Shown: positions 36,345 through 49,200 of the stretch, one piece after another | Layout: each line of letters begins with the position of its first letter | How positions within the stretch are numbered: position 1 is the first letter of the stretch | NCBI RefSeq assembly: GCF_020520425.1 | Contig: NC_079488.1 | Span: 6,301,747-6,365,746, forward strand | Source of the DNA: Spinacia oleracea | Lineage: Eukaryota > Streptophyta > Magnoliopsida > Caryophyllales > Amaranthaceae | Reading direction: 5' to 3' | DNA: 64,000 nucleotides | Program-made: the position numbers and the translations under genes | The notes under the pieces: model-generated | Told to the model about the DNA's origin: nothing | What the model saw: only the letters and a program-made list of their open reading frames with translations | Databases searched by the model: none

Positions 36345-36609
36345 TTGTTTTTTCAGATTTGAAAAGGGATTGCAACGCGCGAGTGTGTGAGTTGCGACTA
36401 TAGCACGATTGCAGCGCGTAGAAACATGGTCCAAGCTGCGATTAATTTTTTTATTTATTTTCTCTATTTCTCGCAGCGTTCGATGGTAAGCAAACGCTAA
36501 TAATAACTCATTTAAAGTCTGACCCGCGTTGACCAAGGATATTTTGCAACTTCTGTTCATTAGATGAGTTGTAAATGATGGGTTGCAAATGATGTTTTTT
36601 CTACTAGTG
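36345..36609 (-). mobile_element. CACTA-like terminus with subterminal repeats
   Basis: Read on the minus strand from 36,609: CACTAGTAGAAAAAACATCA, then TTTGCAACCC and TTTACAACTC, and further in repeated TTGCAGCG/TTGCAACG motifs. Terminal CACTA followed by short subterminal repeats is the hallmark of CACTA transposons. No transposase is visible. The Helitron-type 5' terminus begins four bases further on. Confidence 0.45.
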
Positions 36610-36612
36610 ATA

Positions 36613-36850
36613 TCTATTACTATATACTAAAAGAGACACCAGGAATGACACGTGTCATTTCCTGGTGCGATTTTTTCCCGCTAAAATGTTTTATTTTTTA
36701 TTTTTTACTTTAAAATCTATTATCTATTATTTCTATTATTATATACTAAAAGAGACACCAGAAATGATACGTGTTATTTCCTGGTTCGATTTTTTCCCGC
36801 CAAAATGTTTTTTTATTTTTTTATTTTTTACTTTAAAATAAATAAATTAC
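36613..36850 (+). repeat. Tandem duplication of a Helitron 5' terminus
   Basis: A unit of about 119 bp occurs twice, starting at 36,613 and 36,732. Each contains TATACTAAAAGAGACACC, a 27-bp near-perfect palindrome (36,639-36,665 and 36,758-36,784), then GATTTTTTCCCGC. The first palindrome centres on CACGTG, a G-box core. The copies have diverged slightly. Confidence 0.75.
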
Positions 36851-37356
36851 ATTACGTTTTTTTAGGAAACTAAGATAAAAATATATTTTAATTACCATAG
36901 ATGTGAATGAATAATATATTATTGGAGGAAAGCTAAATCAATATTATTTTTTCCTTTATGATATAATTTTATTTATGTATTATTATAACTTTTTAATCTG
37001 ATAAGAAATATAAAAAATATTGATAAATGAACTTTTAATGTTAGTCTACTATTAATAATATAACATGGTAACTGGTAAGTAAGAATGTTAATTAAAATAA
37101 TAATGCATGGTAAGTAAACTAACATATAAGTTTATTTATCAAGATTTTACTCAATTCAAAATATGTTGTATTTGACTAACTCGGTTACGCTCGGGTCTTT
37201 TCAAAAATTAGTCTTGAGTCATTCGGGTTTGGTTAACGTTGTTAGATCGTTCTACATACAAGTAAACGACTATAATTTTTAACTTTTTATACTAATATGC
37301 AAATTTAGTTCATTCTAACTTTTTAACGGCTGCAATGCTCTCTATTTTATTTAGGG
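36851..37356 (+). other. AT-rich stretch between the Helitron-type end and the plastid block
   Basis: No gene seen. AT-rich sequence with a short GC-skewed patch at about 37,180-37,250 (CTCGGTTACGCTCGGGTC). The exact junction with plastid DNA lies between here and the rps4 stop at 37,357 and cannot be placed without a plastid reference. Confidence 0.4.
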
Positions 37357-37963
37357 CTACGTCTGACGAGAATAATATTCTACCACTAGTAATTCATTTA
37401 TTTTTTAAACCGACCCACTTACTATCTATTATTTGATTAACTAATCCTTTATATGGGAATGGGTTAAGAGTCAAATGTTTGGGTAATTCCTCGCGGGGGG
37501 ATAAATCAAGAGAATTTTGAATTAGAGCTATGGATTTTTGTTCATCCCTCGCCATAATAGTATCTTGGGGTTTGCAACGATAACTTGGTATATCTACTAT
37601 GCGGCCGTTAACTAAAATATGTCTATGGTTAACTAATTGGCGGGCTCCAGGAATAGTCGGAGCCATGCCCAATCGAAAAAGGATATTATCCAAACGCATT
37701 TCAAGTAATTGTAGTAAAACCTGACCTGTTGACCCTTTGGCTTTTCTGGCGATACGAACGTATTTAAGTAATTGTCGTTCTGTAATACCATAATAAAAAC
37801 GCAATTTTTGTTTTTCTTCTAGACGAATACGATATTGAGATCTTTTCCCGGAACGTGATTGGTTTCTAAGATCACTTCCGGCTCTAGGCCTTTTATTAGT
37901 TAGTCCAGGTAAAGCTCCTAGACGGCGTATTTTTTTGAAACGAGGCCCTCGGTAACGCGACAT
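37357..37963 (-). pseudogene. rps4: Plastid rps4 copy (ribosomal protein S4)
   Basis: Starts [20 protein letters not shown] at 37,963 and follows the small-subunit protein S4 to DSKWVGL. One extra A in an A-run near 37,400 shifts the frame, giving an early stop at 37,394. The remaining codons in the other frame encode the usual tail ending YYSRQT with TAG at 37,357-37,359. Total 607 nt, against 606 expected for 201 codons plus stop. Without plastid transcription and import signals it is a nuclear fossil of a plastid gene. Confidence 0.92.
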
Positions 37964-37995
37964 AAAGACTCCTTTCTTTATTTATTTTCTTTATT

Positions 37996-38092
<97 letters not shown>

Positions 38093-38443
38093 CATTTTAC
38101 AAAAAACCCTAAATTAAAACTGAACTAAATGATAAATGAAACGAAATCCCCTGAAATGTTGGATTTCGAAGTGTTGGATTCCAATGAAATGGATTGTATA
38201 TACATTAATATACAAACCTTTTTATATATTATATATTTTGTATTACAATATGTAAGTTAAAAAAAAAGGAAAAGAAAGAGTTTTTCCGGATTACCCTTTG
38301 CTTTTCCTTTTCTTCCTAGTTGTAAGTTGCTACGACATAATAGATTGTTTTAAAGAAGGCAAAAACACCCTTATTATTTTCTTTGGTCTTCGATTTCAAA
38401 TAAGATAAAAATATATCTAAAGAACAAAGAAAAATAGAAAAAA
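37964..38443. other. rps4-trnT spacer of the plastid block
   Basis: Plastid intergenic DNA holding the long TA microsatellite listed separately. The rest is AT-rich with short homopolymers. No gene is seen. Confidence 0.6.
38002..38090. repeat. (TA)n microsatellite, about 44 units
   Basis: An uninterrupted TA/AT run of about 89 bp in the rps4-trnT spacer. Plastid spacers often carry short TA runs; this length suggests slippage growth in the nucleus or a lineage-specific plastid repeat. Confidence 0.97.
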
Positions 38444-38515
38444 GCCGGCTATCGGACTCGAACCGATGACCATCGCATTACAAATGCAATGCTCTAACCT
38501 CTGAGCTAAGCGGGC
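38444..38515 (-). tRNA. trnT-UGU: tRNA-Thr (UGU), plastid-derived
   Basis: 72 nt on the minus strand, from GCCCGCTTAGCTCAGAGGTT to the 3' GCCGGC, with anticodon TGT in the loop CATTTGTAATG and T-loop GGTTCGAGTCC. The cloverleaf looks complete. It lies in the plastid block, so it is probably not expressed from a plastid promoter in the nucleus. Confidence 0.92.
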
Positions 38516-39123
38516 TCCCAGAAATTATACATGCACTGACACTATATTTTAGTTTTAGGCTTATTCATTTTTATTCTTTATATATATGAATTTCAAATAA
38601 ATATTTGAAATCAAATAACAAATGAATAGAATGTATATTCTATACATTATAAAATATTTTTCGTCTAAAATAATTCGATTTAGAAATTATATATTCTCTT
38701 TTTCGTAGAGCTATGAATTTTCAAATTAATTTAAAATAGAAATAAAAAAATTAGAATTGAGAAAGATGAACTCCAGATTATATTAACATAATAAGATATT
38801 CTTCTGCTTGCATTCGTAGATGATGATAACAAAAAAAGAATCGACCGTTTGAGTATTAAAAATTGCACGGGAAAATGAACGGGACAGAGGATATATATGG
38901 TATATATCCCTCTATATTGAATTGTAGCTACAAAAATGATAGAATCAGGTCTGATTAGACAAAATCAAATCTGATATAAATGCAAGAAGGTAGACAAAAA
39001 ATAAAAAGGAGGAAGCATTTTTCGGTATAGTAAGCCATATTAAATCGAATTAATTCGAGGGTTCCGTCAGAAATGAAAGAATAAAAGGGAAGGACATGAC
39101 ACGGAGATCTTAATAAAAAAAAA
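38516..39123. other. trnT-trnL spacer of the plastid block
   Basis: AT-rich plastid intergenic DNA. No coding frame or strong repeat is seen. The A-run directly before trnL (39,115-39,123) is typical plastid homopolymer sequence. Confidence 0.6.
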
Positions 39124-39512
39124 GGGGATATGGCGAAATCGGTAGACGCTGCGGACTTAATTGGCTTGAGCCTTAGTATGGAGACCTACTAGGTGAAAAC
39201 TTTCAAATTCAGAGAAACCCTGGAATTAATAAAAATGGGCAATCCTGAGCCAACTCCTTTTTTCAAAAGCAAGAATTAAAAAAAAGGATAGGTGCAGAGA
39301 CTCAAAGGAAGCTGTTCTAACAAATATTCATTCACCAAATAATTCACTCCATAGTCTGATAGATCTTTGGGAGGAACTTAATTAATATTAATCGGACGAG
39401 AATAAAGATAGAGTCCTGTTCTACATGTCAATACTGACAACAATGAAATTTATAGTAAGAGGAAAATCCGTCGACTTTAAAAATCATGAGGGTTCAAGTC
39501 CCTCTATCCCCA
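39124..39512 (+). tRNA. trnL-UAA: tRNA-Leu (UAA) with group I intron, plastid-derived
   Basis: 5' exon 39,124-39,158 (GGGGATATGGCGAAATCGGT to GGACTT). A group I intron of about 304 nt splits the anticodon loop, and the 3' exon is 39,463-39,512 (AAAATCCGTCGAC to CTATCCCCA). The intron retains GCCTTAGTATGGA-type P-region sequence. The exons form a full acceptor stem. One base in the T-arm region (ATCATGAGGG, usually ATCGTGAGGG) differs from the common form. Confidence 0.9.
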
Positions 39513-39848
39513 AAAGAGTTTTTTACTTCCTAATTACTTCTCTTTTTTTTCATTAACGGGTTGAAGGCGGTTATATCCCTAATTTTCTCTTTTCACAAGT
39601 CTTGTGATATATATGATAAACATACAAATAAATATTTTTGAATAAGGAGTACTCAGTTTAGTGATTCACAATTCATATTATTACTTGTACTAAAACTTAA
39701 ATAAAATTATAGACAAATTTGGAAAACTCAAGGGATTCCGGTACGCATATAATACTTTATAATACTTTTCATCCGTTTAATTGACATAAACCCGAGTTAT
39801 CGAGTAAAATGAAATGAGAAGATGATGCGCCCGAAAGGTGAATGAATG
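39513..39848. other. trnL-trnF spacer of the plastid block
   Basis: The intergenic spacer widely used in plant barcoding. AT-rich, no gene. It could help place the species by comparison with plastid databases, allowing for nuclear decay. Confidence 0.7.
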
Positions 39849-39921
39849 GTCGGGATAGCTCAGCTGGTAGAGAAGAGGACTGAAAATCCTCGTGTCATCA
39901 GTTCAAATATGGTTCCTGGCA
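39849..39921 (+). tRNA. trnF-GAA: tRNA-Phe (GAA), plastid-derived and mutated
   Basis: 73 nt starting GTCGGGATAGCTCAGCTGGT with anticodon GAA in ACTGAAAATCC. At least three positions depart from the usual plastid sequence: AGAAGAGG (usually AGCAGAGG), GTCATCAG (GTCACCAG) and AAATATGG (AAATCTGG). The last two weaken the T-stem. Probably a decayed tRNA pseudogene. Confidence 0.85.
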
Positions 39922-40572
39922 CATGTTTTTTTGATGGATTGATATACATATTATATTCATTAATAGTTGAGATCATGACACATACATAAGGTATTTCGCT
40001 AGGTATCATGCGATATGATAGACCCCATCTATCTATAAAATAGATGGGTAGAATGTTTATAAAAAAAAAAAAAAATTGATTATGGTTTCTTTTTATTTTA
40101 TATTTGTTCATATTGTGTTTACTCTCAGGCAAAATAATATTTTCATACATATTCAAACAAAATATGCCAAAAGTTTAAATTAGGCAGTTGAAACACTCAA
40201 ACAAAAGTCTCGAAGAATTAAAGGATGAAATAGAGATAAGATTTATCTCAGATAGAGTGCAAATAGAATCAGATTCTCTTTGATATCTATTTCTTCATTT
40301 CCTAATACATTATATGACTTTCTGGAACCCGTCTAAGTCTAATTAAGTAATTGATGGATATGCGGTACAAAGTTCATAATATAGAACTTTTTAGTTCATT
40401 CTACCGGTTATTAGCTCATCCAAAAGACAACTTTTTAGAATCTCAATGAATTTTTTATCTATCCATAATAGAATACCGGCGGGACATCAATTATTCTGTT
40501 TGATCTAGAGCAGAACATATAAAAAGTCTTTAAATATCTGATATCATAGAAGTGAAAAGAAGTTTCTTATCA
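39922..40572. other. trnF-ndhJ spacer of the plastid block
   Basis: AT-rich plastid spacer with a 14-bp A-run at about 40,062-40,075. No gene is seen. Confidence 0.6.
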
Positions 40573-41048
40573 TCAATAAGCATCTTGTATTTCATAAAAA
40601 TTTGGGACAATATAATCCTTACGTAAGGGCCATCCTATCCAACTTTCGGGCATTAAAATACGTTTCAGGCGTGGATGATTATCATAAGAGATTCCAAACA
40701 TATCATAAGATTCCCGTTCTTGAAAATCCGCGCTTTTCCAAACCCAGAAAACGGATGGAATTCTAGGATTCCGCCTTGGAGCAAATACTTTTATGCATAC
40801 CTCTTCCGGTTGATCCACGCCGTACTCTATTCTCGTAAGATGATACACACTAGCTAACAGCCCGCCCGGTGCTACATCATAAGCACATTGAGAACGTAAA
40901 TAATTGTAACCATATACATATAAAATAACAGCAATGGAATGCCAATCTTCGGGCTTTATTTGTAAAGTCTCTATTCCTTGGTATCAAAACCCAAGGATCT
41001 ATGAACTAACCCGTGTTTGACTAGCCAAGCAGACAAACGACCCTGCAT
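40573..41048 (-). pseudogene. ndhJ: Plastid ndhJ copy
   Basis: Starts [20 protein letters not shown] at 41,048 and ends YEIQDAY at 40,573. NdhJ is a subunit of the thylakoid NDH complex (30-kDa subunit family). The copy is 476 nt, one short of the 477 expected for 158 codons plus stop. A missing base near 40,985 (GGTTTTGATACC where GATTACC is usual) shifts the frame. The 91-codon 3' part is otherwise well conserved ([20 protein letters not shown]). Confidence 0.92.
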
Positions 41049-41164
41049 TTTGTTTATATCTCCTTCCCTTGTTTATTTGTATAAATATTTTATATTTACT
41101 TTACGATATGATGAAATTTATGAAAATTGACCTGCTGCTTACAAGTCCAAAAAAAGAATCCTGT

Positions 41165-41886
41165 TTAATTCACTAATTCGCGGGAAGATGCTGCGTTTTT
41201 GTATTTGAAAAATGTTTCAGGAGGAATCTCTGAAGTCGATGGAGATTTATATTTATATAATAATGCTTGATCATAATTTCCGGTATGAATACTCCGCCCA
41301 ACACGAAACTTGTGATTGATAGTAAAACATCGATTCTTCGGTTGAGACTTAATTCTATCTTCATAGATTTCCCGAGATATTTTCTTACGAAGTTTTGTTA
41401 TAGCATCTATAACTGCTTCGGGTTTAGGTGGGCAGCCCGGCAAATAGACATCCACGGGAATTAATTTATCAACTCCTCGAACAGTACTATAAGAATCGGT
41501 ACTGAATATCCCCCCTGTAATTGTACATGCTCCCATAGCAATAACATATTTTAGTTCAGGCATTTGCTCATATAATCTAAAATAAGGAAGGCGCCATTTT
41601 CATTGTTACGGTACCGGCTGTTAAAATTAGGTCCGCTTGTCTAGGGCTCGCTCTTGGTACGAGTCCATAATGATCAAAGTCAAATCGTGAGCCTATTAAT
41701 GAAGCAACAGCTGGTACCGTAGAGAAGCGGCCATAAACTTGAGAGTCTTGACCAATTTGAAAGATCGTTTGATGTAGTTGAAATAACAGAATTTTGGGCT
41801 ATTTGATCAAGCAGTGGAAACTCAATGGAATTCATAACTGTTTCAATCTTCTTTTTTTTGTCGGAATCTTCGGGAATTAAGACCAT
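41165..41886 (-). pseudogene. ndhK: Plastid ndhK copy
   Basis: Start ATG at 41,886 ([13 protein letters not shown]) overlaps the end of ndhC by 10 nt, as in plastids. The end is LVN at 41,165. NdhK is the Fe-S subunit of the NDH complex. Two frame changes are visible. One is a small deletion at about 41,695-41,706, where CCFIEFASLIG of the family is shortened between GCTTCATT repeats. The other is an extra base near 41,582 before [12 protein letters not shown]. The C-terminal 132 codons from [18 protein letters not shown] are open. Confidence 0.9.
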
Positions 41887-42239
41887 TCCAATGCTCCTTT
41901 TCGCCATGCATAAACTAAACCAACAATTAGGATAAGCACGAAAATTAAAGCTTCTATAAATACGGAGACACCCAATATATCGAAACTCATTGCCCATGGA
42001 TAAAGAAAAACCGTTTCAACATAAAAAACAATAAAAACTAGAGCAAACATATAATAACGGATTCGAAATTGTAACCAAGCATCCCCCATAGGTTCTATAC
42101 CCGATTCGTAACTAGAAAGTTTCTCGGGTCCTTTGCTAATCGGTGCTAAAATTCCGGAAAATAGAAATGCTAAAATAGGAATAACACTTGATATTATTAA
42201 AAATGCCCAGAAAATATCATATTCATAAAGTAGAAACAT
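41877..42239 (-). pseudogene. ndhC: Plastid ndhC copy, frame intact
   Basis: 120 codons from [17 protein letters not shown] to KGALEWS, the full normal length. NdhC is a three-helix membrane subunit of the thylakoid NDH complex, and the hydrophobic segments are all present. It is the only protein gene of the plastid block without a visible break, but it lies in nuclear DNA with no transit peptide, so it is treated as non-functional. Confidence 0.88.
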
Positions 42240-42904
42240 AGACGGACTCCTTATGAATGTGGAAAATATGTCGAATTATTTGATTCGAATTGACAAGTTA
42301 TCCATAACTCTTTAGTCAAAACAACAATTAAGTTTGAGTGAACTACCTAAACCGAGTTTCGTTTGTTTACTGCGGGATGTGGCTCGTTTCAAGAGTGATT
42401 TACTGAACTCTTATTTCCTTTTTTTATATTCCATTTTTAATTATATAGAAATATATAAATTATTTCTTGTTCTTATCTTATACATATACAAAGAAAACTT
42501 TCTCACTTTCACCTCTATTTTTTCTAACTAAACAAATAAAAGAATTCCAAATTGAATTCTCATTTTTTTTTCTTCGAAGAGAGAATTCACGCGTAAGATT
42601 AAAATAATGTTTAAGAATTTCAATTTCAGGATTGGACTCTTGTTGGTATAGTTTATTTAATTCGAATTCGGACAGAGTCGTTTCTTTTGCTTGTATAAGG
42701 AAAAAAACGACTACTTGTTTTACACTTTCATAGGTTAGGTTAGGTATAGGAATTTGAAAAGTCTCTTTGACAATATTAATATATATTTATTTTGAAAAGA
42801 GCCAACTGATCGTTTCTAAACAATAACCGAATGAAATATACAAATTTATTAAACTATTTAGTTTAATAAATTATATATATTCATTCGATAGTATATAAAT
42901 TTAC
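42240..42904. other. ndhC-trnV spacer of the plastid block
   Basis: AT-rich plastid spacer with several short direct and inverted repeats, for example AAACTATTTAGTTTAATAAA near 42,852. No gene is seen. Confidence 0.6.
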
Positions 42905-43576
42905 TAGGGGTATACGGACTCGAACTGTAGACTTTCTCGGTAAAACAGATCAAACTTTTTATTCTCAAAATGATTTGAACTGTTTCAAAGACCCAACATG
43001 CATTTTTTTTTTTTGCATTGGGCTCTTTCATTAATTGATATAAATATCAGCTAGTCCACCATATTTTTTCTTGATAGAAAGAAAATGGTTCCATGTGCTC
43101 CGATTCATTTTCATTATTTATTTGAACTTTGATTCAAAAGCACTACCAAAGTGTTTCAAAGAAGAGTTATCTTGACGTAGGTCTGCTTTTGGCCTGAATT
43201 CAATTTAAAATTAAATGGAGTCTCTATCGTTCTGCTTAAAGAATCCAATATGAAACTTCATACACCTTAAAGTTCATAGGACGAAAAGAGATTTTTGAGG
43301 CCCTTATACTCATTATGCCTAGCATTGAATAGGCTGGGTATTCACCCTATCAATATCTCAAATCAATAATGGGTTCTATTTGGTAACTAAATGGACATTT
43401 GAATCAGACCGAACTAGAACTAATTGTCAGGCTATTGTTCTCTTCTTTCCTAAAAGGCATAGAGTAAGACATGGATTTATCAAAACGATAAATTCTTTTG
43501 ATTGTATGATGGACTCCCCTGAAAAACATTGGCGCACGTGTAAACGAGGTGCTCTACCTAACTGAGCTATAGCCCT
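42905..43576 (-). tRNA. trnV-UAC: tRNA-Val (UAC) with group II intron, plastid-derived
   Basis: Minus strand. 5' exon 43,538-43,576 (AGGGCTATAGCTCAGTTAGG to TTTACAC), a group II intron of about 600 nt beginning GTGCG, and a 3' exon at about 42,905-42,940. The 3' exon has GTATACCCCTA where the acceptor strand of the family reads GTATAGCCCTA, and CTACAGTTCG where CTACGGTTCG is usual, so pairing with the 5' exon is weakened. Likely a decayed copy. Confidence 0.85.
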
Positions 43577-43755
43577 TGTGTTTATGCTACATATTTTAGT
43601 ATGTAGATAATTTCTTGTCAAGATAATTATTCCACGATCCACCATCATAGCTCTTTGATCTGTTTGATTTATATTACTTACATATAATATTTGATTTATA
43701 ATCAATCTATGGGATGGTTATATTTAGTCCTCTTTGTAATTTGTAATGATAAAAG

Positions 43756-43828
43756 ACCTACTTAACTCAGCGGTTAGAGTATTGCTTTCATACGGCGGGA
43801 GTCATTGGTTCAAATTCAATAGTAGGTA
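43756..43828 (+). tRNA. trnM-CAU: tRNA-Met (CAU, elongator), plastid-derived
   Basis: 73 nt, ACCTACTTAACTCAGCGGTT to AGTAGGTA, with anticodon CAT in CTTTCATACGG and T-loop GGTTCAAATTC. The acceptor stem pairs ACCTACT with AGTAGGT. It matches the plastid elongator trnM between trnV and atpE. Confidence 0.9.
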
Positions 43829-44038
43829 AATCTTATTAGATACCCTCGACTCTGGCATCTAATAAGTTTTTCTACTCACCCTTGGATTATTAAGGCTGTT
43901 AAATTAATTATCTTTTTATTTATTTGATTCAATCAACAAAATAAAAAGATAATTAATATCTTCTAGAATATAGATTCTAAGGGGTCTATAAACGGAACTT
44001 CTTCTGGTTATGATTATTCGGACGCGCGCATCGACTGG

Positions 44039-46212
<2,174 letters not shown>

Positions 46213-49200
46213 GTGGTATCACGAGCCTCTTATTATTTTCATAATCTAAATTGCATGAACATGGTTAAATATTACAAATTTGCAAGAATTAAAAGGGGTG
46301 ATTAATTTTCGTAATTGTTAATTAATTGCAAATTGCGTTTATTTAATTATACGTACGCAGTTTTTCGGCAGTTTCTTCGTTACTCATCCAAATTGAGTGA
46401 TTTTTGTGTCAATTCCGCATGTAAAAGGCATTCTAAAATTTTGACAAAAAAGAGTATTTTTCTGCCGAACCCAGAATTCTCAAATTCGAAGCCTAACTAT
46501 GACTTTTCGAAGGTTTTAGTTTTTCGAATGCAAAATTTCGTAAATTTAAGATGTTAAATTAAATATTTGCGATTCTTGTTGATAAATCTTGAATTTTTGA
46601 TTGACCTACTGCATATGTTTAACAAGTTTGAATGCCTAGTCTTGTTAATTATGCAATCTAATTTGTAATTATGATTAATTTGTTGAAAATTAGAATAATT
46701 TAGAATTAATTTGATTTTCATAATTAATTGTAATTTAATTAGAAACCTATGATTAAAAACCACCATAAAAATTGTAAATTTACGATAAATTTTAAATTTT
46801 TATGACCTAGACTTGAATCCATATCAATCGGAAATCAATTGGATAATAAATTTTCGATTTTTCGCCCTAAAATTATGAAATTAATATTATTTATTAATTT
46901 GTCATTAATTTTAAATATAAATTTTAAATTTTTATGCGATTCGTTCATAAAACTTGCACGCACGAAGCAATGGACGCTTCGTGTTACCCTTAAGGGGTGT
47001 TGTATAATGCGGGCATGCGACGACGAGCAAGGGAGCTCGTCGCTCGTGCGGCACGAATGCAATGAGCAAGGGCGTAGTGCACGAGCACAAGGCAGCAGCC
47101 CTGCCTTGTGTCGTGTGCCACGAGCAATGAACGAATGGGCATGGGCGAAGGGCAAGCCAAGGCAGTCGCGTGTGGGCAGCAAGCGAGCTGCGCCACAACG
47201 CGCGCTGCCTCGCACAAGAGCGCGCAGCCTCGCGCGCAGCGAGCGCAAGCTCGCGTGCCACGAGCGCTGCGCCCAGCATTACTCGCGCGCACAGCGCGCG
47301 ATGTCGCCCGCCCAGCGAGCGATGTCGCGCCCCAGCGAGCGATGGCTCGCGCGCACAGCGAGCGATGTCGCGCGCCCAGCGAGCGATGGCTCGCGCGCCC
47401 AGCGAGCGATGTCGCGCGCCCAGCGAGCGATGTCGCGCGCGCGCACAGCGAGCGATAGCTCGCGTGCGATGAGCGCTGGCGCGCGCAGCGAGCACCAATG
47501 CGTGCGGAGGCTTGCGATAGGGAAGCAGCAGCTATGCGACGAGCGCATGGGCTGCGCGCACATGGCCAGCAATGGCTGTGTGCGTACGGCCCATGGGCGT
47601 GCAACGCGTAGGATGTTTGCGTTACGATTAGATCGTTTTGAATGTTTAATTTGAAAATTTCAGTTCACGTAATTTTAATTAATTTTAAAATTAATAATTT
47701 GAATTATTTTCTTGGATTTTAATTTTGAATATTATAATTATAATAAATGTTATTTATTCTAATTATTTTACTAAAATTAAAATCATGAATTAATTTAAAT
47801 GCGACTGAAATTAAATTAAACTTTTTGGATTCAATTATAAATTTATATGAGCTTTAAATTTTAATTAAATTTGTATGTTTCCGGTTAGACTAGAAATACA
47901 TTTTTATGTTTAAAATTGGTAAAGCATATGAATTTATTGGTTTAAGTGGGAGCGCTTTTTAGTCATAAACTCTTGATTAGGTCTACAAATCCTTAAGGTT
48001 AAAACAACTTGATTAGAATTAATAAGGACTGAATAATTGGTAGATTATTGGTGCCCTTGATTAATTGCTGCAAATGTTTACGTGATGCATAATGTGTTTT
48101 ACTAACCAGCTATGTGGGCCATTCATGATAATGAATGGGTGAATGGTATATATTGTATATGTACTGTTTTGCAGGTTATGAAGTGACTAGTATGGCCAAA
48201 TAGGATAGAAAATATGGTCTGCGTACCATTAATTTGAATGTAATTGGTCCAAAGTACCAAAGTTATTTTTCAATTCAAATATGGTCTGCGAACCATCAAA
48301 TAGTTGTAATTAGTTATAGCTTATCCTATTTGAAGAAAATGGTGCCTCCCACGGAGATTTTCAAGACGGACTTTGAAGTCAAAGCTTCAAGATGAAGTCG
48401 GGCCATACTAGATCACAAATATCTTATGCATGTTTTAAGTTATTTATTGTTTTAAATGTGTCTTAAAATGCATGAGATCAAAAGCTTGATTATGTTGCAT
48501 GATTAAGGATTTTAGTTCACTTAAAATCTAACCAACATAGTAAGAGCCTTAAGTTCCAAACTTAAAAATTGAGTTAAAAGGTGCCATGCCAAAATATACA
48601 CTTGCTTGGATATCCTTTACATCAATCTAGTAATAGTTTTCGCTCAGCGAGGTGTTACTTATTGGTCCTAAAGGGGCAAGGTACACAAATAATTGTGAGT
48701 ACATGTTAGTTTTGGTGAAACTCAACGATATAAGTAAGGAGTCCTTTTATGTCGTGGCAAAATTCGATAGGTTTACCTAATAAGTTCTTAGACGTACCTA
48801 TCAACCAAGAATAGTTTCTAGACTATTAGCAAAAGGCTTTTGCTTACCTAAGATGTTCTAGGATTAAGTCGACAAACTGTGCTTAGTTCTTCAATGATTT
48901 TAGGATCTTGGAATCATTTTATTCACACCTGCCGGAACAATAAATTCGAATAAAATGCTAATAACTTGTTGAAATTGCATGATTGCTTTGATTTTCAAGT
49001 TATTATTCATGATAAATGTTTAGACTTTGCATGCTTCAATGTATGTTTTAATTATTGTTTATAATTAAATATCTTGCACTGCAATAAATCCTTTTAGAAA
49101 GGTAACAGTAAATTTCCTCGATTGGTAGTGAATCCAAGAACGATTCACGGAAATGAGAGAAAGTGAGCAATTTAAAATGTACGTTTCTTATAGCAACTTT

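Noticed and set aside
32380-36609. A complete CACTA transposon between the two CACTAG ends
   Set aside because: Both ends have the same orientation, so they cannot be the inverted termini of one element; no transposase is present.
39849-43828. Functional nuclear tRNA genes
   Set aside because: They are plastid-derived, two have intron structures the nuclear system does not splice, and trnF and trnV carry stem mutations. Only trnT and trnM look whole.
47278-47475. CRISPR-like array
   Set aside because: There are no unique spacers. It is a simple degenerate tandem repeat in a plant retroelement leader.
46839-47654. Long overlapping frames (up to 271 codons) on several strands
   Set aside because: They come from the GC-rich tandem array in the leader of element D. 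Low-complexity Arg/Ala/Ser translation on both strands is compositional.
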